A stretch of DNA of 26,064 nucleotides from a virus. This document shows positions 1 through 9,000 of the stretch, piece after piece. The first letter of the stretch is position 1, and every line of letters begins with the position of its first letter. The notes beneath the pieces were generated by a model that had not been told where the DNA came from, did not search any database, and saw only the letters and a list, made by a program, of their open reading frames with translations. The translations under genes and the position numbers were made by a program. The stretch lies in IMG/VR virus record IMGVR_UViG_3300046167_000159, positions 1 through 26,064 of that record; one strand, written 5' to 3'.

Positions 1-1
1 C

Positions 2-610
2 ATATATGACTTTGGTATATTTATAGAGTTGTCACCAGATGAGGAGCAGAGACAAATGCTTGAGCAAAATATTCAGATGGCTTTATCTAAGGGTGATATA
101 AACCTTGAGGATGCAATTGATATTCGAGAGTTAAAGAATATGAAGCTTGCTAACCAATTGCTAAAGCTTAAGAGAGTTTCTAAGCAGGACAGAGAAGAGA
201 AGATGGCTATGCAACAACAGGCAATGCAATCTCAACAACAGATTCAGTCTCAGCAGATGGCGGCACAGGTTGCACAGCAGAAGCTTCAGATGGAGACGCA
301 GGCTAAGATGCAGTTTAAGCAGGCTGACATAGCGTTCGAGATTGAGAAGATGAAGGCTGAGGCAGACTTGAAGTCTAGGTTGATGCAACAGGAGTTTGAC
401 TTAAATATTCAGTTGAGAGCGATGGATGCTCAGGCATTACAGAGCAGAGAAGACCAAAGAGAAAAAGCAAAGTCAAATAGAATAAGTCAAGCTAACACTG
501 AGCAGTCTAAAATGATTACTCAGCGTAAGAACAACCTACCACCTATATCATTTGAATCAAATGAAGATAGCTTGGATGGCTTTGATTTAGCTGAGTTCAA
601 CCCTAGATAG
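2..610 (+). CDS. Portal protein, C-terminal part (5' end outside window)
   Basis: The frame is open to the left edge of the window, so this is the last 202 residues of a longer protein; the TTG at 29 is not a believable start. It begins in a compact segment (FGIFIELSPDEEQ) and runs through DLEDAIDIRELKNMKLANQL, which I recognise from memory as typical of crAss-like portal proteins. Residues about 55-110 are a Gln/Met/Ala-rich helix with many QQ and QM pairs, the usual low-complexity C-terminal helix of these portals. The end is acidic (SLDGFDLAEFNPR). The portal forms the twelve-subunit ring at one capsid vertex through which DNA enters and leaves. The neighbours downstream, scaffold and major capsid protein, support the call. 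The terminase expected upstream is outside the window. Confidence 0.8.
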   Translation: MYDFGIFIELSPDEEQRQMLEQNIQMALSKGDINLEDAIDIRELKNMKLANQLLKLKRVSKQDREEKMAMQQQAMQSQQQIQSQQMAAQVAQQKLQMETQAKMQFKQADIAFEIEKMKAEADLKSRLMQQEFDLNIQLRAMDAQALQSREDQREKAKSNRISQANTEQSKMITQRKNNLPPISFESNEDSLDGFDLAEFNPR

Positions 611-637
611 TGGTCGAAAACAGTAATATTTTTTGTT

Positions 638-645
638 TAACTTTG
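638..645 (+). promoter_or_regulatory. Bacteroidota-type promoter -7 element (TAACTTTG)
   Basis: TAACTTTG matches the TAnnTTTG element used by the primary sigma factor of Bacteroidota. It sits in the 56-base gap between the portal stop and the scaffold start, with 21 bases to the ATG at 667. No clean TTTG was found at the expected -33 position, so the assignment rests on the -7 element and its place between genes. Confidence 0.55.
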
Positions 646-666
646 TAAAAATTAAATTAAATACAT

Positions 667-1788
667 ATGGAATTCAAGGTAAAAGAAGTAAGTGGCGTTG
701 AGGAAAAGTCAGTTCAACAGGTTGAGCAAGAACTACTTGACAAGCACAAAGAAGAATTTGAAGGAACAACTTCAGAGGATACAGAGTCTAAAGAGACTGT
801 GGATTTATCTGATAACATAGAAATAAATCAGCAAGAGGAATCTGTTGATGCTCTGTCCCCAGAGTTAAGTGAGGAAGACGTTCTTAAATTTATTGGTAAT
901 AGATACGGAAGAGAGATTACATCGCTTGATGAATTGAATCAAGTAAGGGAAGAGCAAGAACCTCTACCTGAGGATGTCTCTAAGTATCTACAGTACAAAA
1001 AAGAAACAGGTCGTGGATTCGATGACTTTGCAAAGTTGCAAAAGAATTACGATGAAATGGACACTGATAAACTGCTAAGAGAATATCTTACTGCTACTGA
1101 GAAAGGCTTAGATGCCGAAGACATCGAGGACTTGATGGAGGATTATTCATACGATGAAGACCTTGATGACGAAAAAGATATCAGAAAGATTAAACTAGCA
1201 AAGAAAAAGACTATTGCAAAAGCCAAGGACTATTTTGTTCAGCAACAGGAAAAATACAAAGTCCCTCTTGAGTCGAGAAGGGATTCAGTTTCTGAAGATG
1301 AATTAAAAGAAGACGAGGAATATAAGCAGTATATAGCTAACGCTAAGACCATTCAAGAACAAAACGCTCGTAAGAGTGAGGTGTTTATGGAAAAGACGAA
1401 TAATGTATTCAATGAGTTCAAAGGTTTTGAGTTCAATATTGACGACAATAAAATCGTATTTTCACCGGGTGATGCTGAAGAAATCAAGAAGAGTCAATTG
1501 GACCCCAACAATTTTGTTTCAAAATTCTTGGATGAAGATGGGATGATGAAGGATGCTGAAGGTTACCACAGGTCACTAGCAATGGCGATGAACCCTGAGA
1601 AGTTTGCCAAGTTCTTTTATGAGCAAGGTAAATCGTCTGCTGCCGATGAGCAAATGAAGAAGTTAAAAAATATTAATATGACTACTCGTAATGCTCCAGA
1701 GGTATCAAGTACAAAATCAGGCGTTCAAATTAAATCTTTGAGTAATGACTCAGGTCGTGGCTTAAAGATAAGAAGTAGAAAAAAATAA
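667..1788 (+). CDS. Probable capsid scaffolding protein
   Basis: The 373-residue protein is highly charged and strongly acidic over its first 180 residues, with many Glu and Asp stretches (for example EDLMEDYSYDEDLDDEKD around residue 160). It is predicted to be mostly helical or disordered and ends in a short basic tail (RGLKIRSRKK). That profile, and its place between portal and major capsid protein, fits a scaffold, which guides capsid assembly from inside and then leaves or is cleaved. The basic C-terminus resembles the capsid-binding ends of known scaffolds such as that of P22. The start is the first ATG after the promoter at 638. No enzymatic motif is visible. A head-maturation protease domain was looked for and not seen, so cleavage would need another protein. 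Confidence 0.7.
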   Translation: MEFKVKEVSGVEEKSVQQVEQELLDKHKEEFEGTTSEDTESKETVDLSDNIEINQQEESVDALSPELSEEDVLKFIGNRYGREITSLDELNQVREEQEPLPEDVSKYLQYKKETGRGFDDFAKLQKNYDEMDTDKLLREYLTATEKGLDAEDIEDLMEDYSYDEDLDDEKDIRKIKLAKKKTIAKAKDYFVQQQEKYKVPLESRRDSVSEDELKEDEEYKQYIANAKTIQEQNARKSEVFMEKTNNVFNEFKGFEFNIDDNKIVFSPGDAEEIKKSQLDPNNFVSKFLDEDGMMKDAEGYHRSLAMAMNPEKFAKFFYEQGKSSAADEQMKKLKNINMTTRNAPEVSSTKSGVQIKSLSNDSGRGLKIRSRKK

Positions 1789-1807
1789 TTTTTAAAAACA
1801 AAAAAAA

Positions 1808-3217
1808 ATGTCAGTACAAAGTACACCAGGTTTTGACTTACAACCTAGCGCACAACGTGTGCCAATGAAGTCTAATTACATTACTAACTTCGATTTCTTG
1901 AACCAGTATCTTCCTGATACTTACGAGAAAGAATTCGAGCGTTACGGTAACCGAACAATCTCATCATTCTTGCGAATGGTTGGTGCAGAGATGCCATCTA
2001 ACTCTGACCTTATCAAATGGGCAGAACAAGGACGTTTACATACTAAATACACAGGATGTACAACAACAGCGGGTGCAGGAGATGACACTGCTACGTTTGC
2101 TATACCAGTAGCACAGGGTAACCCTGCGTTCACTGCAAACAACAGTATCGCTTTGCGAGTTGGACAAACTGTTATGATTTCTTCTGCAACAGGAAATGCA
2201 AAAGCAATTATCACTGCTGTTGATTATAACGCTGCTGCTCCTACTGCAGACCTAGCATTTTATTCAGTGACAGGTATGCCTGCAGGAACTAGCTTTGATC
2301 TTTTTGTTTACGGTTCTGAATTCAGAAAAGGAACAGCAGGAATGGAAAACTCTTTGGAGTCTGATGATTTCATCTTCGAGAATTCTCCAATCATCATCAA
2401 AGATAAGTATGCAGTATCAGGTTCTGATATGGCTCAAATCGGATGGGTTGAAGTAACTACTGAAAATGGAGCAAACGGATACCTTTGGTATTTGAAGTCT
2501 GAACACGAGACTCGTCTTCGTTTTGATGACTACTTGGAAACAGCAATGATTGAAGCAGTTCCTGCTGAAGCAAACTCAGGTGCAGCACAAACAACTGGTG
2601 ACGTTGGTAACAAAGGTTCAGAAGGTATCTTCTACACTGTTGGTAACCGAGGAAACGTTTGGGCAGGTGCTAACCCAACTACTTTAGTTGAGTGGGACAC
2701 AGTTATTTCACGACTTGATAAGCAAGGAGCAATTGAGGAGAACGTAGTATTTGTTGACCGAGATTTCTCTTTCGACATTGATGATATGTTAGCTGCTCAG
2801 AATTCTTATGGTACTGATGGTACTTCTTACGGTCTTTTTGACAATGAGAAAGATATGGCTTTGAACTTAGGATTCACAGGATTCCGTAGAGGATATGACT
2901 TCTACAAGTCTGATTGGAAATACTTGAACGATCCAACAATGCGTGGTGGTTTAGCATCAGGTAAGGTAAGCGGACTTTTAGTTCCTGCAGGATCGACTTC
3001 AGTGTACGACCAAATTCTTGGTAAAAACGCTAAGCGACCATTCTTGCACGTACGTTACCGTGCTTCTGAAACTGAAGACAGACGATACAAGTCTTGGATT
3101 ACAGGTTCAGCAGGTGGAGCAGAGACTTCAAGCTTAGATGCTATGGAGGTTCACTTCCTATCTGAAAGAGCAGTATGTACTTTAGGTGCAAACAACTTCT
3201 TCCTATTCGAAGCATAG
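1808..3217 (+). CDS. Major capsid protein (HK97-fold type, crAss-like)
   Basis: This 469-residue protein is recognised from memory as a crAss-like major capsid protein: the N-terminal stretch with MKSNYITNFDFLNQYLPDTY and the following TISSFLRMVGAEMPSNSDL are typical. Residues about 84-170 are rich in Ala, Thr and Val and look like a beta-strand insertion domain. The C-terminal part (MEVHFLSERAVCTLGANNFF) resembles the end of the family, where the strand pairs into the axial domain. It lies 19 bases after the scaffold gene behind an A-rich leader with no Shine-Dalgarno sequence. Its composition is more balanced than that of its neighbours, as expected for a highly expressed protein, and it is followed at once by a strong terminator, so it sits at the end of its transcript. 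Many hundreds of copies would form the capsid shell. Confidence 0.88.
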   Translation: MSVQSTPGFDLQPSAQRVPMKSNYITNFDFLNQYLPDTYEKEFERYGNRTISSFLRMVGAEMPSNSDLIKWAEQGRLHTKYTGCTTTAGAGDDTATFAIPVAQGNPAFTANNSIALRVGQTVMISSATGNAKAIITAVDYNAAAPTADLAFYSVTGMPAGTSFDLFVYGSEFRKGTAGMENSLESDDFIFENSPIIIKDKYAVSGSDMAQIGWVEVTTENGANGYLWYLKSEHETRLRFDDYLETAMIEAVPAEANSGAAQTTGDVGNKGSEGIFYTVGNRGNVWAGANPTTLVEWDTVISRLDKQGAIEENVVFVDRDFSFDIDDMLAAQNSYGTDGTSYGLFDNEKDMALNLGFTGFRRGYDFYKSDWKYLNDPTMRGGLASGKVSGLLVPAGSTSVYDQILGKNAKRPFLHVRYRASETEDRRYKSWITGSAGGAETSSLDAMEVHFLSERAVCTLGANNFFLFEA

Positions 3218-3230
3218 GATGACTAATACT

Positions 3231-3263
3231 GGAGGGGTGTGCAATGCACTCCTCCTTTTTTTT
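3231..3263 (+). terminator. Intrinsic terminator after the major capsid gene
   Basis: A ten-pair stem (GGAGGGGTGT with GCACTCCTCC, including two G-T wobble pairs) encloses a five-base loop and is followed by eight T residues at 3256-3263. It begins 13 bases after the capsid stop codon. This is a classic rho-independent terminator on the plus strand. Confidence 0.9.
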
Positions 3264-3287
3264 AAATTCTAATTAAATTTTAATACA

Positions 3288-4040
3288 ATGAAAAGTAAAA
3301 CACAAAACAAGTTTGTAGCTAGAAGTTATAAACTAACAGCAGGAGTAGCACCACTTTCTTTTATGCTACCCGTAAGACATTCAAAAAGATTTTCCTTACT
3401 ACACTTTGATGACAAGACAGGAGTCAATAGAGAACTTCGCTATGCGAGAAACCAAAAGTCTTGCTTTGTAGATGAACAAGACAACAACGCTATACTAGAG
3501 CCTGTTGTTTTTGAAGATGGATTCCTACACGTACCAAAGGAGAACCCTATCCTTCAAGAGTTTCTTAGCTACCATCCATTGAATGGTACTAAGTTTGTTG
3601 AAGTAGACCAAGCTAAAGATGCTGAGGAACAGGTTCAAGACTTAATGATAGAGGCAGATGCAATGGTTGAGGCTAAGAGTCTTTCACTAGAGCAGTTAGA
3701 GAACGTATGTAGAGTTTTATTTGGTACTGATACATCAAGAGTCTCAACTGCGGAGTTGAAGAGAGATGTTTTAGTATTTGCTCGTAACAATCCTTCTGAC
3801 TTCTTGGAAGTTGTAAATGACCCTGAGTTAAAGCACTTAGGAATTGTTCAAAGACTATTTGACCAAGAAATACTAAAGCTAAGAAAAAGTGGAAAGGAAG
3901 TTTGGTATAACACACCAAGTAATAAGACAAAGATGTTGAATGTACCATTTGGTGCTGAGGCAATTGACTTAGTCGCTTCTTACCTAAAGAGTGATGACGG
4001 TCTTGATGCCTTGAAACATTTAGAAACATTGCTAGATTAA
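3288..4040 (+). CDS. Conserved virion-type protein of unknown role
   Basis: A 250-residue protein in the position just after the capsid gene where crAss-like and related phages carry a conserved protein of unassigned function. Residues 1-110 look beta-rich (KFVARSYKLTAGVAPLSFML and following), while residues 110-250 look helical (repeated Leu/Glu patterns, AELKRDVLVFARNNPSDFLE). No catalytic motif, signal peptide or membrane segment is visible. The gene is isolated between two intrinsic terminators (3231-3263 and 4063-4095), so it probably has its own transcript, as expected for something made in a different amount from the capsid. The leader TTAAATTTTAATACAATG resembles the promoter-start junctions at 25363 and 25681 but lacks a perfect TAnnTTTG. 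A capsid-associated or head-completion role is inference from position only. Confidence 0.6.
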   Translation: MKSKTQNKFVARSYKLTAGVAPLSFMLPVRHSKRFSLLHFDDKTGVNRELRYARNQKSCFVDEQDNNAILEPVVFEDGFLHVPKENPILQEFLSYHPLNGTKFVEVDQAKDAEEQVQDLMIEADAMVEAKSLSLEQLENVCRVLFGTDTSRVSTAELKRDVLVFARNNPSDFLEVVNDPELKHLGIVQRLFDQEILKLRKSGKEVWYNTPSNKTKMLNVPFGAEAIDLVASYLKSDDGLDALKHLETLLD

Positions 4041-4062
4041 GTAACATATAGTTTAATTAGGG

Positions 4063-4095
4063 GACCTCTTCAGAAATGAAGGGGTCTTTTTTTTT
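4063..4095 (+). terminator. Intrinsic terminator with GAAA tetraloop
   Basis: A ten-pair stem (GACCTCTTCA with TGAAGGGGTC, one T-G wobble) closes on a GAAA loop, a stable GNRA tetraloop, and is followed by nine T residues at 4087-4095. It starts 23 bases after the stop of the preceding gene and overlaps nothing else. Confidence 0.92.
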
Positions 4096-4098
4096 CAT

Positions 4099-4106
4099 TA
4101 TCTTTG
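4099..4106 (+). promoter_or_regulatory. Bacteroidota-type promoter -7 element (TATCTTTG)
   Basis: TATCTTTG matches TAnnTTTG exactly. It follows the terminator T-run by only three bases and leaves 16 bases to the ATG at 4123, so terminator and promoter are back to back and separate two transcription units. The identical octamer occurs again at 11409, also in front of a gene block. Confidence 0.65.
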
Positions 4107-4122
4107 TAGAAAAGGATTACAG

Positions 4123-4404
4123 ATGATAAATTCAGTTAGGCAAACAGTGATGTCAATTCTGAATAAGAATAATTACGGGTATATATCCCCATCAGATTTT
4201 AACTTATTTGCCAAGCAGGCTCAGTTAGATTTGTTTGAAGATTATTTTTATTCTTACAATTATCAGATCAATAAAGAGAATGGACGTAGTTCAGGTACTG
4301 GGTATGCTGATATTACAAAGGGATTAGAGGAGGTTATTGATACTTTCTCTGTAACACTTCCGTTGTTAAACTCAGCAGGGAATGAGTACTTCTACCTTCA
4401 TTGA
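4123..4404 (+). CDS. Connector/ring protein 1, N-terminal part (frame broken near 4398)
   Basis: These 93 residues open with INSVRQTVMSILNKNNYGYI and continue with SPSDFNLFAKQAQLDLFED, which I recognise from memory as the start of a conserved crAss-like head-tail connector (ring) protein. The frame ends abruptly at ...EYFYLH just where the family continues with an LP...DYYLINKI segment, and that segment is present in the next frame from 4401. Adding one C at 4398-4400 (CTTCATT to CTTCCATT) gives FYLPLTTTSNDYYL and makes 4123-5072 a single gene of 316 residues. A promoter at 4099 precedes it. The connector would sit under the portal and link head to tail. Whether the break is real or a sequencing error cannot be told here. 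Confidence 0.75.
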   Translation: MINSVRQTVMSILNKNNYGYISPSDFNLFAKQAQLDLFEDYFYSYNYQINKENGRSSGTGYADITKGLEEVIDTFSVTLPLLNSAGNEYFYLH

Positions 4405-5072
4405 CTACTACATCGAATGATTACTACTTAATAAACAAGATACTAATTCACAACGAAAAAATAACAAACGGAACTACAGATGGTTTAAGTGGTACGAATA
4501 CCATAGTTGATTCCACTAAAGACTTTGTTGCACTTGGTGTAAACGTTGGTGATGTTGTTGGTATTGTTATAGGTGGTATAACAAAGAACTTTAATGTTCT
4601 TAGTGTAACTGCAACTGAGTTGGTTGTTAATACCAATACCATTACAGTTCAGCCGTTAGACTACTACGTATACAAAGGAGATAACATTAAGGAAGCAGAG
4701 AAGGTTTCTAATAGTAAGATAACTATGCTAAACAACTCTATACTTACAAAGCCTAACCTTACATACCCTGCATACACAATGGAGGCGTTGGTGGCACAGG
4801 CACATCCAAATACAGTAGTTGGTATCGGTCAATTAATATCTCAGTATATTAGATTCCCGTTTGTTCCTAAGTGGACGTTTGTAACACTTACCAATGGAGA
4901 GCCTGTATTCGATCCATCTCAACCTGACTATCAGGACTTTGAGTTACCTAACGATGACGAGGTAAACTTGATATCAAAGATACTTCAGTATGCAGGTATG
5001 TCAATAAGAGAGGTTGCAGCAGTTCAGTTCGGACAGGCACAGGATCAAGTTAATACACAAGAAGAGAAATAA
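4401..5072 (+). CDS. Connector/ring protein 1, C-terminal part
   Basis: This frame continues the preceding fragment after a one-base shift; the TTG at 4401 is simply the first possible start after the break and has no leader of its own. It begins TTTSNDYYLINKILIHNEK. Residues about 20-85 are rich in Gly, Val, Thr and Asn and look like an inserted beta domain (VNVGDVVGIVIGGITKNFNV) that splits the usual INKI...EVSNSKI continuity. The rest (QYIRFPFVPKWTF, then a Glu-rich end) fits the C-terminal half of a tail tubular or connector protein. It is two bases from the next gene, so the connector genes form one operon. Confidence 0.7.
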   Translation: MTTTSNDYYLINKILIHNEKITNGTTDGLSGTNTIVDSTKDFVALGVNVGDVVGIVIGGITKNFNVLSVTATELVVNTNTITVQPLDYYVYKGDNIKEAEKVSNSKITMLNNSILTKPNLTYPAYTMEALVAQAHPNTVVGIGQLISQYIRFPFVPKWTFVTLTNGEPVFDPSQPDYQDFELPNDDEVNLISKILQYAGMSIREVAAVQFGQAQDQVNTQEEK

Positions 5073-5074
5073 TT

Positions 5075-5353
5075 ATGAGTTATATAACACAATATCAATA
5101 CTACGAAAACGGAGGCTTACAGCCTGAAGATAAGAATTGGGGTTCATACCAGTATGTTTCTCTTGAGGATATAGTGAACAACTATATGCTTATGTATACA
5201 GGAAACCACAGTCTTGTAAACAACGAGGAGAGGTATAAAGTTTTATTCCACGCAAAGAGAGCGATTCAGGAGTTGAACTACGATGCATTCAAGGAAATAA
5301 AGATATTGGAACTTAGTGTGTGTGACACGCTTAAGATACGTTCTACCTTCTGA
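5075..5353 (+). CDS. Connector/ring protein 2, N-terminal part (frame broken near 5333)
   Basis: The 92 residues start MSYITQYQYYENGG at an ATG two bases after the previous gene and include VSLEDIVNNYMLMYTG and the helix RYKVLFHAKRAIQELNYDAF, typical of the helical core of tail tubular (T7 gp11-like) or connector proteins of crAss-like phages. The frame leaves the family pattern after SVCDTL. Removing one A from the AA at 5333-5334 continues it as SVCDTLRYVLPSDYVNWV, so 5075-5999 becomes one gene of 307 residues. The local sequence CTT AAG A is also of the general kind on which +1 slippage is known (compare Ty1 CTT AGG C), but nothing else supports programmed frameshifting. Confidence 0.75.
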   Translation: MSYITQYQYYENGGLQPEDKNWGSYQYVSLEDIVNNYMLMYTGNHSLVNNEERYKVLFHAKRAIQELNYDAFKEIKILELSVCDTLKIRSTF

Positions 5354-5999
5354 CTACGTTAACTGGGTAAGGATATCCATATATAGAGATGGCTTGCTTA
5401 TGCCGCTTACGGAGAACATACAGACGAATTGGTCTTCGGCATACCTACAGGACAATGATTGCAGAATACTATTTGATGAGGATGGTAATGCACTTAAGCC
5501 TGAGTTCTCACAGCTTGATTTCGAAAGAATAAAAGGACAGAAGCAGACCATATACCTAAACCAAAACTCTGAGTACTACGGTAGAGCAGGGTGGTGTATA
5601 GATGGTGCTTGGTACTTTGAGTATGGTATAGGAGCGAGATATGGTTTAAATACGGAGACAGCGAATGCTAACCCTACGTTTAAGATTAATCCAAAGGGAG
5701 GAGTTATAAACTTCAGTTCAGGTATGGCAGGTGAGTTATGTGTTCTTGAGTACGTATCAGACGGAATGGAGAATGGAGATGATAGCTTAGTTACTGTAAA
5801 CAAAATGTTTGAAGAGTTTGTTTACGCATACATCGAGTTTGCAATACTAAATTCAAAGCTTGGTGTACAGGAGTATATCATAGCGAGAGCAAGAAAGCGC
5901 AAGGCAGCACTTCTTAGAAATGCAAAAATCAGAATTAGTAACATACATCCCGGAAGATTATTACAGAACTTAAGGGGTAGAGATAAGTGGTTGAAGTAG
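5316..5999 (+). CDS. Connector/ring protein 2, C-terminal part
   Basis: This is the continuation of the 5075 fragment; it overlaps it by 38 bases in another frame, and the nominal start at 5316 has no biological support. RYVLPSDYVNWVRISIYRDG is the segment I recognise from the crAss-like protein. The middle is beta-rich with many Tyr and Gly residues, and the end (FVYAYIEFAILNSKLGVQEY, then RARKRKAALLRNAKIRISN) is a helix followed by a basic stretch, as in tubular proteins that pack against the portal and DNA channel. The stop at 5997-5999 lies one base before the ATG of the nozzle gene, so the two are probably translated in sequence. Confidence 0.7.
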   Translation: MCVTRLRYVLPSDYVNWVRISIYRDGLLMPLTENIQTNWSSAYLQDNDCRILFDEDGNALKPEFSQLDFERIKGQKQTIYLNQNSEYYGRAGWCIDGAWYFEYGIGARYGLNTETANANPTFKINPKGGVINFSSGMAGELCVLEYVSDGMENGDDSLVTVNKMFEEFVYAYIEFAILNSKLGVQEYIIARARKRKAALLRNAKIRISNIHPGRLLQNLRGRDKWLK

Positions 6000-6000
6000 T

Positions 6001-9000
6001 ATGGCAAATTTAACAAGGAATTTTACCCAAGGTAAGATGAACAAGATGGTCGATGAACGACTGATCCCTGATGGTCAGTACGTTGACGCATTGAATGTTC
6101 GTATGGGTTCTACCGAGGGAGCAGATATAGGTGTTATTGAAAACTCAAAGGGTAATGAGGTTCTAACTGCTATAGGAGTGGACGGTACAAAGATATCTCC
6201 TGACGCAAAGTGTATAGGTGCATTTGAAGATGGGGCGTTAGAGACTATCTATTGGATGATTCACGACCCAAACTTTATTGACAGTAACACTGGGAAGTTA
6301 GACCTTATAGTTTCTTTTAACACCAACAGCAGTACAGTAACGTATCACGTTATTAGTAAGGATGATGGAGGTGGTGTAAATACCACACTAAACTTCAACG
6401 AGCAGTACTTATTTACAGGCGTAAACAAGGTTGAGGACTTGTTGTTCTTTACAGATGACTACAACCCACCGAGAAGAATTAACGTAAAAAAGAATTACCC
6501 TAACCCTAACGTTAGTGGTATTGATGGTTTTGATTATAAGGACATCCTTGTAATTAAGCAACCACCATTGGCTGCACCGGGACTTGAGATGCAAAAGACA
6601 AGCACCGAGGAGACGTTCTTAGACGAGAGGTTTATTTGTTTTGGTTATAGATACCGATACGAGGACGAGCAGTACTCAGCTACATCACAGTTTACTGACC
6701 CTGCATTTACGCCTGATGCTTTTTTATATTCACCTGAAAGCTACTTGAACGAAGGTGTAGAGAACATATACGATACAGCGTTGGTTACATTCAACACGGG
6801 TGGACCATTGGTTGTTGGTATTGACTTATTATTTAAAGAGGCTAACAGCCCTGTAATAAAAATAATTGAGAAGCTTAACAAGACTAAGCAGGGATACGCA
6901 GACTATCAAGACGTAACATATACATTTACAAACAGTAAGATATTTACTATACTACCTGAAGCTGAGATACTTAGGTTGTATGACAACGTTCCATTACTAT
7001 CAAAGGCTCAGACTACAATAGGCAACAGGCTTATGTACGGAAACTATGTAGAGGGGTATGACTTGATTGACAAGAACAATAGTCCTGTTAGGTTTGATTT
7101 TGTTGCTAGTGGATTAGAGGAGTCATTTGAGATAGACTCTGTGGCTTCAACAAATGTGTCTACCGACTACCTTATAGGTGGTGCGCAAACTATAGCAGGT
7201 TCAGCAGCACAGTATGACTTCTCAGGATTTAATTTAGTTGAGGGTTCATCAATAACAATTATTGTAGAGTTTAATCATAATAGTTTTTCTGGGTCTGCTA
7301 CTCCAACTGAAACCAATGATGGATTTACTCTTCAATATACATTCAACCTTGTTGAAGATTACGCTAGTGTTTATGACTGGGCGCAGAGTGCAATTACTAC
7401 TGCTCAGGTGGGTACTTCATTACCTGGGGGTAATATTGAGCCTATAGCTACTAGAGACCAGGGGACGACAATGACAGATTTATTCAATCAGTTGTTCAAG
7501 GATGACTTAGATAATACATACTTTATTTATCAGAGTGGTATAACTGCAATAGAGCAGGCAATTATACTAGAGTCTACAGTTGGTTCCGATGAGGTTACAT
7601 TTAGATTCCCTGCGGTTCAATACGCAGACGATGTAAATACTCCTACTGTAATTGTTACAGAATACTTTGATATAGAAGTGGGTTCTGCTGATTACAGCAA
7701 GATAGGTTCAGGTCAAAGCCTTCATAGTAATCGAGGATATGAGATAGGTATTATATATATGGATGAGTTTAACAGGGCTACAACAGCTTTGGTTAGTCAG
7801 TACAATACTGTACACTTTTCCTGTGCTGCATCAGATACAGCAAATAGTATACTTGTAAATATACCAACTACTCAGGTTGCTCCTAAGTGGGCAAAGAACT
7901 ATAAGTATGCAATCAAGCCTGACAGAGAGTCTTACGAAACAATATATAGTAATATATTCTTTACTGACCCTTCAGACCAAAATACTTACTTCTTGTTGGA
8001 GGGAGAGAACTCACAGAAGGTAACTAACGGTCAAAGACTTATAGTTAAAAGAGATACAAGTGGTCCTTCTTCAAATTGTGACTACGCTACTGTATTAGAG
8101 AAGGCATCTAAGAGTTCAGACTTTATAGCAGTACCATCTCCTCTCGATCCCAATGTAAATTTACCTATACCATCGGGTGTGTATATGAAAATGAAAGCAA
8201 GTTCTTTTTCTGTTGACCAACCTGTTGATTCATTTATACCTGGTCCTTGTAAAACAATAGTTGAAAAAACTCAAGGTAATATTCCAATACTTGATTACAA
8301 CGCAAACTTATATGGAGCAGACCCTGCGATACCAGGTTCTAGCTATACCGATTATACTGTTCCTTCAGGTTCAAGAATAAGTATTGACCTAACGATTGAA
8401 AGAAAGGGTACTACTTTAGTTCCTTGTGATAAAAGAATATACACACTTTCAAAAGACTTAACATCGTCTACAAACTATACAAACCTTCAGACTTGGTTTG
8501 AGGGAGATAATGTAATAAATGTATTAAGCCAAGGTGATAACGATATAGGAGGTGGAGGTCCTGACTTCAGTTTTAATTATGTAGGAAATACTACTCCTAC
8601 AACAATACCTGTAGACCCTGCAGGAGTTCAGATATATGTTGGATTTTACAGAAACACTTCTACAAATCAACTACAGCTTTTGATTACAGGAATTCCTGCT
8701 TGTGGTGAAAATAAAAAGAAAAGGTCTACAATAACATACTGTATGCCTATAGTTAGAGCAGATAATATAATTGTATTTGAGAGTGAACCTCTTGATGCAG
8801 CACCGGACATTTGGTATGAAAGTTCTAAGACATTTGGATTGGTTACTTCTGACGATATATGTAATGTGTCAGTACTAAACCAAGATCCTAACGACTTGGT
8901 CTATGACTATACAGATATAAACGGTTTGCCACAGCAGATAACGGTTCCTAGTAACCCTGCTCCTAGTGGTTCTCCAATAACATTTGTTGCTGTTTGTAGT

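Noticed and set aside
161-388. Antisense open frame (75 residues) opposite the portal C-terminus
   Set aside because: It is the mirror of a Gln-codon-rich helix and gives a Leu/His-rich low-complexity product with no family pattern.
4383-4404. Stop-codon reassignment (TGA or TAG read as an amino acid, as in some crAss-like phages) to explain split genes
   Set aside because: The halves of each split gene are in different frames, so readthrough cannot join them; TAG and TGA also end intact conserved genes here, such as the capsid protein.
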